Shown: positions 1-5,625 of the stretch, piece after piece
Layout of the letters: each line of letters begins with the position of its first letter
How positions within the stretch are numbered: position 1 is the first letter of the stretch
Notes under the pieces: generated by a model
Database searches by the model: none
What the model was told of the DNA's origin: nothing
Seen by the model: the letters and a program-made list of their open reading frames with translations, nothing else
NCBI GenBank assembly: GCA_023136785.1
Contig: JAGLQP010000136.1
Location: 1-5,831 of the forward strand
Direction of reading: 5' to 3'
Source: Spirochaetales bacterium
Lineage (GTDB): Bacteria > Spirochaetota > Spirochaetia > SZUA-6 > DRHE01
Length of the DNA stretch: 5,831 bases
Made by a program: the position numbers and the translations under genes

Positions 1-189
1 CGGAACGACGAAAAGGCCCAGCAGACCTACACAGCGGGCCTGAGCCTGGAGTCGAAGCTCAGCCCCGCTGTCCGTCTCAACGCCCGCTACCGGGGCATCG
101 CGCGCGTTCCGTTGGGAAGCGAAAGCACCGTCACCGAGCGATTCAACAACGAGTTCGGCGTCAATCTATCCTGGGACCCCAACAAGTGA
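1..189 (+). CDS. C-terminal end of a probable surface or outer-membrane beta-barrel protein (5' end outside window)
   Basis: Frame 1 is open from the first base to a TGA at 187-189, giving the last 62 residues of a protein. Two stretches, around residues 9-31 (TYTAGLSLESKLSP then VRLNARYRG) and 47-58 (RFNNEFGVNLSW), alternate polar and non-polar residues as amphipathic transmembrane beta strands do, with a short polar turn between them. The protein ends SWDPNK rather than in the terminal aromatic residue typical of BAM substrates, so the barrel reading is only an inference. No catalytic motif is visible and I do not recognise the family. The gene converges with the molybdopterin operon, and its stop codon lies in a short GC-rich hairpin. 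Confidence 0.6.
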   Translation, partial: RNDEKAQQTYTAGLSLESKLSPAVRLNARYRGIARVPLGSESTVTERFNNEFGVNLSWDPNK

Positions 190-206
190 CCGCGCATCCT
201 GCGGTC
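188..206 (+). terminator. Short inverted repeat overlapping the stop of the upstream gene
   Basis: GACCGC (188-193) and GCGGTC (201-206) are perfectly complementary with a 7-nt loop, and the arm begins inside the TGA stop. No T-tract follows, so a Rho-independent terminator is only weakly supported. It could instead stabilise the 3' end of the transcript. Confidence 0.25.
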
Positions 207-265
207 GGCGTGTAGACGGTCGGTGCTATATTCTTAACCGTGAGCGCCCCGTGGACAGCCTCTTC

Positions 266-285
266 GGGCCAAGTCCGTGTGGCCC
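266..285. terminator. Inverted repeat in the convergent intergenic gap
   Basis: GGGCCA (266-271) and TGGCCC (280-285) form a perfect 6-bp GC-rich stem with an 8-nt loop. It lies midway between two convergent genes, where a bidirectional terminator would be expected. There is no clear T-run on either side, so it could simply be a chance hairpin. Confidence 0.25.
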
Positions 286-322
286 TCAGATCTGCCACTT
301 TCATATCCAACCCCTATGTCGC

Positions 323-353
323 TCCGTCCTATCACTTGATCTTGCAGGACGGA
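323..353 (-). terminator. 8-bp inverted repeat immediately after the operon's last stop codon
   Basis: TCCGTCCT (323-330) and AGGACGGA (346-353) are perfectly complementary around a 15-nt loop. On the minus strand the hairpin begins directly after the TGA (354-356) of the molybdopterin subunit. The position suits a transcript end, but no U-tract follows and the loop is long. It may be a Rho-independent-like terminator or a 3'-end stabiliser. Confidence 0.4.
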
Positions 354-2390
354 TCAAACATTCTCCACCTGAACTTCCACCGCCTTCATCAGGGGGAAGC
401 CGCTGATCGGGTCGAAGCGGTCGTCATGGGTCAGAAGGTTCACGTTGGCCTCTTTCCAGCCGTGGGTCATTTGGAGTGTCCCAGGGAGGATTTCAACGGC
501 GGACTTGATCTTGGCCGGCACTTCAACACTGCCGATCCGGGAGGTGATGCGGATCGAATCGCCATCCGCTACACCGAGGGCGGCGGCATCCTCAGGATGC
601 AGCTCCACCTCTGGGCCGGGGATGGCGGTGCGGAAGCGTTTGATGTTGCGAAAACGGCTGTGGTAGTAGATCAGCTTGCGGGCGCCGGTGATCAGCACGA
701 AGGGATACTCCGGATCCGGTGATTCCAGGTAGGCCGGCGGCTTGTATTCGGGCAGTGCCGGGTAGCCCAGATCTTTGAGGTATTGGGAGCTGAACTCCAC
801 CTTTCCCGATGGTGTGTTGAATGGTTCCTTCTCCCACTTTCGATAGCGGATCGGAGTATACTCGATGCCTTCCGGATGGGCGGCGGCCCGTTCCAGGCTG
901 ATATCGGTGGGCTCGAGGATCCAGCGGGTCAGCTCCGTCTCATCTTCCCAGGGGAAGTACTCGCCGATGCCCAGTCTGTGGGCCAGGTCGTGCCAGAACT
1001 GGTACTCGTCCTGAACATCCGGAAACTTTAATATCTTGCGGGTCATGGTAATCCGTTGATACTTGGCGTGGGTATGCAGCTCCACCCGCTCGAGGAAGGA
1101 TGCCGCGGGCAGTACATAGTCGGCCAGCTCGGCGGTTGGGGTCATGAACAGATCCCGTACCACGAACAGATCGAGGGAACCCAGGGCTTCGCGCACCTTC
1201 AGGGTGTTGGGATTGGTCAAGGCCGGATTGGCCGCGGTAAGAATCATGGCCCGGATCGGGTAGGGCTCTCCGCTCAGGATGGTGTTTATCCCGGTCATGG
1301 TGTGGCATTCCTGGCGGAAGCCGTACAGGACGGGAAAGCGATCTGCCCCGATCGGACCGAGGTGCTCGAGGGGAATCTCGTCGTACAGCGTGAGGTGGTT
1401 GGCCTTGAAACCTTCGACCAGCCGGTTCCCCCCCTCCCGATCCAGAGCACCGAGGATCGCATCTAAGCAGGCCACGGCCCGGATGTTGTTGATGCCGTTT
1501 TCGTGGTGCTCCGGTCCGTTGCCCACGTACACGGCAACTCGGGGAGCGGCGGCGGCTATGGTTCGGGCCAGCTCCCGAACAACTGCGGCGGCTACACCGG
1601 TCTGCTCTTCCACCCTCTCCGGAGAAAAGGCTTTGGCATACTCGGCCAGTTCGGTGAACCCGACTGTGTAGTGTTCCACGAACTCCCGATCATAGCCCTG
1701 AGTTTCGATCAGCTGCTGAATCAGACCCAAAGCCAGGGCGCCGTCGGTTCCGGGTTTCAGATCGGCGTGGAGATCCGCCTGTCGAGCGATCGCCGACATT
1801 CTCGGATCCACGACGATCAATTTGGCCCCGGCCTTGCGGGCCCGCATGATCATCTGGGTCATGTTGGGGTGGGCATGGGGCGGGTTGGCTCCCCAGATCA
1901 CCACGCAGCGGGAGTTCTCGTAATCCGGTACCGGCCAGCTGCCTTCCACCAGGCGGTATCCGAAGTAGCGGCCGTTGTAGCACATCGAGTCATTGGAGAA
2001 GTAGTTGGGACTGCCCAAAGCGTGGACGAAGCGCCGGGCCATGTCCTCCTCCTGAGCAAAACCGATCGCCTCTCCCTTCCAGATGCTGATCGACCGCGCT
2101 CCGTGTTTGTCTTTGATGGCCAGCAGTCGTTCGGCGATCTCATCGAGAGCCTGTTGGAGTGGGATTTCTTCGAAACCCCTCTTTGTTCGCTTGAGAGGCT
2201 TGAGGAGTCGCTCCGGATGATAGACCATGTCCACCGCGGCTCGTGCCTTGACGCACAGCCGGCCTCGGTTCCAGGGATGTTCCTTATAGCCGTCGATATC
2301 GACGATCTTTCCATCCTCCAGATACACATTGATGGCGCAGCGGTCGTCGCACATGCGGCACAGGGTTTGGACTGTTTCTCTTTCGGGCAT
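354..2390 (-). CDS. Molybdopterin (Mo/W-bisPGD) oxidoreductase, catalytic subunit
   Basis: This 678-residue protein belongs to the DMSO reductase / formate dehydrogenase superfamily. The N-terminus carries a CxxCxxxC motif (C11, C14, C18) and C46 in GRLCVKAR, the four ligands of the proximal [4Fe-4S] cluster. K48 matches the lysine that usually sits between cluster and pterin. C137 (SMCYNGR) is placed like the metal-ligand Cys or Sec of the family, so it is my candidate Mo/W ligand. WGANP (166-170) and VVDPR (193-197) are typical MGD-binding segments. TGAR (568-571) to the C-terminus looks like the molydopterin dinucleotide-binding domain, with HGW...ANVN (643-651) near the end. There is no Tat RR signal and no hydrophobic leader, so it is probably cytoplasmic. 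It lies 6 nt after the Fe-S subunit gene, and its SD is inside that gene's last codons, so the two are likely translationally coupled. The substrate cannot be read from sequence. Acetylene hydratase-like, polysulfide/thiosulfate reductase-like or phenylacetyl-CoA oxidoreductase-like activities are all possible. Superfamily is certain, function is not. Confidence 0.95.
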   Translation of the reverse strand: MPERETVQTLCRMCDDRCAINVYLEDGKIVDIDGYKEHPWNRGRLCVKARAAVDMVYHPERLLKPLKRTKRGFEEIPLQQALDEIAERLLAIKDKHGARSISIWKGEAIGFAQEEDMARRFVHALGSPNYFSNDSMCYNGRYFGYRLVEGSWPVPDYENSRCVVIWGANPPHAHPNMTQMIMRARKAGAKLIVVDPRMSAIARQADLHADLKPGTDGALALGLIQQLIETQGYDREFVEHYTVGFTELAEYAKAFSPERVEEQTGVAAAVVRELARTIAAAAPRVAVYVGNGPEHHENGINNIRAVACLDAILGALDREGGNRLVEGFKANHLTLYDEIPLEHLGPIGADRFPVLYGFRQECHTMTGINTILSGEPYPIRAMILTAANPALTNPNTLKVREALGSLDLFVVRDLFMTPTAELADYVLPAASFLERVELHTHAKYQRITMTRKILKFPDVQDEYQFWHDLAHRLGIGEYFPWEDETELTRWILEPTDISLERAAAHPEGIEYTPIRYRKWEKEPFNTPSGKVEFSSQYLKDLGYPALPEYKPPAYLESPDPEYPFVLITGARKLIYYHSRFRNIKRFRTAIPGPEVELHPEDAAALGVADGDSIRITSRIGSVEVPAKIKSAVEILPGTLQMTHGWKEANVNLLTHDDRFDPISGFPLMKAVEVQVENV

Positions 2391-2396
2391 GGCTCT

Positions 2397-2882
2397 TTAG
2401 CTCCCTCTCTTGTTCAGGCCGAATAAACGTTTGAGCTTATTGTCGAGACTCTCCCGGCGGAAGCTGTACGCTTCTTCCTCTTCCACGAACTGGAGAGCTC
2501 CGGAGGTGCAGAACTTGACGCAAGCCGGGTCTCCTCCACAGAGATCGCACTTCTTGCTGACCAGCTCGACCTTGTCGAAGTGGATGCTCCCAGAAGGACA
2601 GGCCAGGAGACACATCTTGCAGCCGGCACAGTGGTTGGCGTCGATCTCCACAGCCCCGGTCTCCGGATTGCGGAGGATCGCTCCGGCGGGGCAGACCTCC
2701 ATACACCAGCCTTCGCCGCAGTGAACGCAGGTCCAGGGAATGCAGGCCCGCTCCTCGGGATAGAAGTTGACCCGGATGTTCGAGTCTTTTATGTCGAAAT
2801 CGCCGGTTTGCTTGAACGCACAGGCGTACTCACAGTTCCTGCAGGCTACGCAGGAGGTGGGGTCTACTTCAACGATGCGCAT
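2397..2882 (-). CDS. Ferredoxin-like electron-transfer subunit with four [4Fe-4S] cluster motifs
   Basis: This 161-residue protein has the arrangement of the DmsB/PhsB/HycB electron-transfer subunits. Sixteen cysteines form four groups: C11-C14-C17-C21, C52-C55-C60-C64, C85-C88-C91-C95 and C112-C115-C121-C125. This is enough for four cubane clusters, with ligands exchanged between motifs as in that family. C47 is an additional cysteine. The usual 'CP' follows the last Cys of groups two and three (CPAGAI, CPSGSI), while group four has CTSGAL. No signal peptide or transmembrane segment is seen, so it should be soluble. The last 30 residues are charged and may dock a partner. The ATG at 2880-2882 is preceded by AAGGA with 7-nt spacing. 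It sits between the flavoprotein (69 nt upstream) and the catalytic subunit (6 nt downstream), so it most likely wires the flavin to the molybdopterin subunit's N-terminal cluster. Confidence 0.93.
   Translation of the reverse strand: MRIVEVDPTSCVACRNCEYACAFKQTGDFDIKDSNIRVNFYPEERACIPWTCVHCGEGWCMEVCPAGAILRNPETGAVEIDANHCAGCKMCLLACPSGSIHFDKVELVSKKCDLCGGDPACVKFCTSGALQFVEEEEAYSFRRESLDNKLKRLFGLNKRGS
2401..2406 (-). promoter_or_regulatory. Ribosome binding site of the molybdopterin subunit, inside the upstream gene
   Basis: On the minus strand AGGGAG ends 10 nt before the ATG at 2388-2390. It lies within the last Arg-Gly-Ser codons of the Fe-S subunit gene, which supports the chosen start and suggests translational coupling. 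Confidence 0.6.
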
Positions 2883-2889
2883 CCAACTA

Positions 2890-2895
2890 TCCTTT
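2890..2895 (-). promoter_or_regulatory. Ribosome binding site of the Fe-S subunit
   Basis: AAAGGA on the minus strand ends 7 nt before the ATG at 2880-2882. This is good Shine-Dalgarno spacing and confirms the start. Confidence 0.65.
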
Positions 2896-2951
2896 CTCTC
2901 TTTCGTAGTACCGCAAGGTCTGTGTCGGGGGTTGTGGTTCGCTCGTCCATA

Positions 2952-4184
2952 TCAAGCCACCTGCCTTGGCAGGAGGTATCGTCCCTCCAAGAAACCTCCA
3001 ACGTCCGGGAGACTGCGTTGGTTGCGGATCCACGGGCGCAGCCTCCCCAAAATCACAGTGTCATCGGCATCACCAAGGGCTACGGCCCCGATAGGTATTC
3101 CCTCCCGCAGTATGATTTTAACGTAGCGGGACTGCCCGGCTTCGTCGATTACGTGGGAGGTGAGGCCCTCATCTTCAATGAATTTCCCCATAGAGGCAAC
3201 GGTGATTCCAAACATCTCGGTTACATTCATGTTGAGACTGCCTTGATACGGGACGCTTCTCCCGGCCATGTTCGCTCCGGCGATCCTTCCATGCTCCACC
3301 GCGGTAGGCCACAGAGCGTGGGTCTGGTGTGTCTCACCAAAAGCCGTAGGACCTCGCGCAACATCTCCGGCTGCATAGATGCCGGGCACGTTCGTTTCCA
3401 TGTATTCGTCGACAGGAATGCCCCGATCGATCTGAACCGGGCTTCCGTCCAGGAGCTCGGTATTCGGCCGCACCCCTGCGCCGACGATGATCAGGTCGAC
3501 ATCCAGGGGCGGATGGCCTTTGGTCTGTACCCGCAGCAGGCCTTTTCTAGTTCGCTCCACGGCTTCGGTATGAATACCGATGCGTACCTCGACTCCGTGC
3601 TCCTCAACTTTTTGCCGCAGAACCGCTGCCGCTCTGTCATCGAGAACCGTGGGCATGATCCGAGGCAGCAGCTCGAAGACCGTAACTTTTAACCCCCTCT
3701 GCTGGGCCGCCCAGGCTGCCTGCAGGGCGATAAAACCGGAACCGATCACCAACGCTCGCTGTCCTGGTCGAAACAGGGAATCGAGCTGCTCGGTGTCGCT
3801 GAGCGTCCAGAGATGGTACACATTCGCTCCTGCCAGGCCTTCAATCGGGGGCAGGAAAGGCCGGGATCCGGTAGCGATAAGCAGACGGGCGAAGCCGATG
3901 GTTCTGCCATCCTCCAATGTGAGGGTGTGGGACTCAGTATCGACGCGCTTCACCTTTACCCCGAACTCTGTCTTTATACCGGCCTGAGTGTAATCCTCGG
4001 GCCGGCGGATAAACAGGTTTTCGTATGGGATCTTTCTGCGCAGGTAGTAGGGCAGCAGGACCTTGGAGTAGGCGGTCCCCGATTCCGCGGAGATCAACGT
4101 GATCGGTGACTCTCGGTCGATAGATCTGAAGCGGCTGAGTGCACTCAAACCTGCTGCGCTGTTCCCAATGATGACAATCTGCAT
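2952..4184 (-). CDS. FAD-dependent NAD(P)-type oxidoreductase (pyridine nucleotide-disulfide oxidoreductase fold)
   Basis: This 410-residue protein has the two-dinucleotide fold of the NirB N-terminal / rubredoxin reductase / NADH oxidase group. The FAD ADP-binding motif is at the very N-terminus (IIGNSAAG, 5-12), so the ATG start is natural. ATGSRP (104-109) closes the FAD domain. VIGSGFIALQAA (146-157) is the NAD(P)H-binding Rossmann motif. VPGIYAAGDVA (266-276) is the second FAD contact. The tail after about 315 forms the dimerisation-type domain. I find no cysteine anywhere, so it has neither a redox disulfide nor the active-site Cys of NADH oxidases or CoA-disulfide reductases; YSKVLLP (39-45) lies where such a Cys would be. 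This points to a simple electron-transfer flavoprotein. It is first in the operon, so I infer that it exchanges electrons between NAD(P)H and the Fe-S subunit. The direction of flow and coenzyme preference are unknown. Confidence 0.93.
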   Translation of the reverse strand: MQIVIIGNSAAGLSALSRFRSIDRESPITLISAESGTAYSKVLLPYYLRRKIPYENLFIRRPEDYTQAGIKTEFGVKVKRVDTESHTLTLEDGRTIGFARLLIATGSRPFLPPIEGLAGANVYHLWTLSDTEQLDSLFRPGQRALVIGSGFIALQAAWAAQQRGLKVTVFELLPRIMPTVLDDRAAAVLRQKVEEHGVEVRIGIHTEAVERTRKGLLRVQTKGHPPLDVDLIIVGAGVRPNTELLDGSPVQIDRGIPVDEYMETNVPGIYAAGDVARGPTAFGETHQTHALWPTAVEHGRIAGANMAGRSVPYQGSLNMNVTEMFGITVASMGKFIEDEGLTSHVIDEAGQSRYVKIILREGIPIGAVALGDADDTVILGRLRPWIRNQRSLPDVGGFLEGRYLLPRQVA

Positions 4185-4188
4185 CGAA

Positions 4189-4214
4189 ATCGTGATCCTC
4201 TATCGTGACCTCCT
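4189..4214 (-). repeat. 13-bp tandem repeat carrying two Shine-Dalgarno-like copies
   Basis: Plus-strand ATCGTGATCCTCT (4189-4201) is followed directly by ATCGTGACCTCCT (4202-4214), with 10 of 13 bases identical. Read on the minus strand, each copy begins with a purine-rich SD-like core: AGGAGG in the distal copy and AGAGGA in the proximal one. The proximal core is 11 nt from the flavoprotein ATG and is the likelier ribosome binding site. The distal perfect AGGAGG is too far upstream and falls near the predicted transcription start. Confidence 0.55.
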
Positions 4215-4216
4215 GC

Positions 4217-4246
4217 ATTATAGAGGGGTATCCCGCCGCCGTTCAA
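4217..4246 (-). promoter_or_regulatory. Sigma70-like promoter of the flavoprotein/Fe-S/molybdopterin operon
   Basis: On the minus strand a consensus -10 TATAAT (4222-4217) lies 18 bp downstream of TTGAAC (4246-4241), which matches 4 of 6 bases of the -35 consensus. The predicted start is near 4210, giving a leader of about 25 nt before the ATG at 4184. The position fits the operon's first gene. It has not been tested against other sigma-factor classes. Confidence 0.6.
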
Positions 4247-4268
4247 TAGGATTTACCTTATAGTTTCA

Positions 4269-4290
4269 CTCAAGTATGCCATATATTGAG
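4269..4290. promoter_or_regulatory. Possible operator: imperfect inverted repeat in the divergent intergenic region
   Basis: CTCAA (4269-4273) and TTGAG (4286-4290) are complementary arms around an AT-rich centre that itself contains TATG/CATA (4275-4283). It lies between two divergent promoters, where a regulator could affect both. The arms are short, so chance occurrence is plausible. Confidence 0.2.
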
Positions 4291-4315
4291 AACGACGGTT
4301 CAAATGAGGTTTTAT
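4286..4315 (+). promoter_or_regulatory. Candidate promoter of the aminotransferase gene
   Basis: TTGAGA (4286-4291, 5 of 6 matches to -35) and TTTTAT (4310-4315, 4 of 6 to -10) are separated by 18 bp. Transcription would start near 4322 and leave a leader of about 130 nt before the GTG at 4451. An alternative -35 TTGACG at 4322-4327 has only a poor -10 partner. The call is tentative. Confidence 0.35.
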
Positions 4316-4437
4316 TTATCCTTGACGCGATTTCCGCTCCTTGCGTACTCTTGAATGAATTCTCCGGGTCGGAGTTCGGGGGGAGGGCCTCCGGGCTGTG
4401 ACGATAGCCGCCGTACCAGCGACCCCGAGGAGAAGTT

Positions 4438-4444
4438 GAAGGAG
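4438..4444 (+). promoter_or_regulatory. Strong ribosome binding site that fixes the aminotransferase start
   Basis: GAAGGAG lies 6 nt before an in-frame GTG at 4451-4453. It decides the start in favour of this GTG over the in-frame ATG at 4355, which lacks a comparable site. Confidence 0.75.
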
Positions 4445-4450
4445 TACGCT

Positions 4451-5545
4451 GTGTTTCTTTCGCGAATCGCCAACAGGGGCACTTCGGCCATCAAGAAGTA
4501 CGTTCCCGGCAAATCCATCAAGGAAGCCCAGGCAGAGCTGGGCATCACCGAGATGATTAAGCTGGCCTCGAATGAGAATGCCTTCGGTGCGTCTCCCAAT
4601 TCGATACGAGCGATTCAGGAGATGGCGGATCAGATTCACGTGTATCCGGATTCCCAAAGCCGGGAGATTCGTTCTTGTCTGGCGGAACAGTTGGGAGTTC
4701 AACTTGGGGAAATCACTACAGGCAATGGAGCGGATGGAGTGATCTACAACCTCGGGATGGCCGTGATCGATCAGGGGGATGAAATCATCTTTCCCCGGAT
4801 CACCTTCCCCATCTACGAAACGATTTCTCGGGTGATGCGGGGAGTACCCGTGTACTCGGAGATGCGGGACCTGCGCATCGATCTGGCGGATATCAGGGAA
4901 AAAATCAGCGACAGGACTAAGGTTGTTTTCCTCTGCAATCCCAACAACCCGACGGGGGATGCCCTGCCCCCTGAAGAGGTGAAAGCTTTCTTGAAGAGTG
5001 TGCCGGAACAGGTTCTGGTGGTTCTTGATGAAGCCTATATCGATTTTACTTCAAGCCAAGCCAAGCTCGATTCGGTCGGTGTGTTTCGAGGGGGGATGAG
5101 CAATCTCTTCATACTGCGCTCCTTCTCCAAGATCTACGGCCTGGCGGGACTGCGCTTCGGCTACGGAATCGGAGATTTGGATCTTGTGTCTCTGATCAAC
5201 CTGATCAAGCCTCCCTTCGACGTGTCGATCCTGGCCGAACGGGCCGCGATCGATGCACTCCGCGACCAGGATTTTGTGCACAAAACCGTGGAGGGGTGTT
5301 TCGAGGAGAAGCGCTTCTTCTACCGGCAGCTCGATGCCTTGGGCCTCGACTACATTCGTTCCCACACCAACTTCATACTGATCGACACCGGCCGGGATGC
5401 CCAGGAGGTGTTTCAGGCCCTCCTGCGGCAAGGTGTGATTGTTCGGGCGGCCACACTGTACAGCCTGCCGACTCATATCCGGGTGACCATCGGCCAGCGC
5501 GCCGAGAACGAGCGGTTCTTCGAAGCGCTGCGGGCGGTGCTGTAA
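4451..5545 (+). CDS. hisC: Histidinol-phosphate aminotransferase (PLP-dependent)
   Basis: HisC transfers an amino group from glutamate to imidazole-acetol phosphate, giving L-histidinol phosphate in cytoplasmic histidine biosynthesis. From the GTG start the protein is 364 residues, the usual family length. It begins close to the conserved YVPGK (17-21) and SNEN (40-43) motifs. Fold-type I PLP motifs are all present: NPNNPTG (163-169) with N166, DEAY (193-196) with D193 for the pyridine nitrogen, SFSKIYGLAGLRFGYG (224-239) with K227 as the Schiff-base lysine and R235 near the phosphate, and R344 (HIRVTIG) for the substrate carboxylate. An in-frame ATG at 4355 would add 32 Gly/Pro/Ser-rich residues with no family counterpart, so I reject it. 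No other his genes are visible, and the gene is divergent from the redox operon. A related aromatic-acid specificity cannot be excluded from sequence alone. Confidence 0.92.
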   Translation: MFLSRIANRGTSAIKKYVPGKSIKEAQAELGITEMIKLASNENAFGASPNSIRAIQEMADQIHVYPDSQSREIRSCLAEQLGVQLGEITTGNGADGVIYNLGMAVIDQGDEIIFPRITFPIYETISRVMRGVPVYSEMRDLRIDLADIREKISDRTKVVFLCNPNNPTGDALPPEEVKAFLKSVPEQVLVVLDEAYIDFTSSQAKLDSVGVFRGGMSNLFILRSFSKIYGLAGLRFGYGIGDLDLVSLINLIKPPFDVSILAERAAIDALRDQDFVHKTVEGCFEEKRFFYRQLDALGLDYIRSHTNFILIDTGRDAQEVFQALLRQGVIVRAATLYSLPTHIRVTIGQRAENERFFEALRAVL

Positions 5546-5546
5546 G

Positions 5547-5625
5547 CTGGGCCACGGAATCGGCAGAAGCTATGGCGGAGATATCAGGGTGTACAGCGAG
5601 CCCGGTAAGGGGACAATGTTCTATG
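5547..5625 (+). pseudogene. Remnant of a sensor histidine kinase ATP-binding domain (G2 box), out of frame with the receiver
   Basis: The frame beginning CTG GGC CAC at 5547 reads HGIGRSYGGDIRVYSEPGKG followed by TMFY. This closely matches the end of the HATPase_c domain in hybrid histidine kinases (typically HGIVKSxGG, then VYSEPGKGTTF), with GKGT as the G2 loop. In intact relatives the chain continues as FxVYLPRI. Here the matching IYLPRID is present, but in the +1 frame after TTC TAT. Removing one base at about 5625 (the G of TATGATC) would restore FYIYLPRID. The original frame instead runs into a TAA at 5646-5648. The N and G1 boxes, phospho-acceptor histidine domain and sensor are absent, because hisC ends at 5545 directly before the homology. 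The piece is therefore both 5'-truncated and frameshifted, and is probably non-functional. Confidence 0.7.

Noticed and set aside
1503..2426. A 307-codon open frame on the plus strand
   Set aside because: It is fully antisense to the molybdopterin subunit, whose motifs are clear. The translation shows no recognisable domain, and long antisense frames are common at this GC content.
2580..3692. A 370-codon open frame on the plus strand
   Set aside because: It runs antisense across both the Fe-S subunit and the flavoprotein, two genes with unmistakable motifs, and it shows no family resemblance of its own.
4316..4702. Minus-strand open frame of 128 codons overlapping the start of hisC
   Set aside because: It is antisense to conserved hisC coding sequence, has no good ribosome binding site that I can see and no recognisable motif.
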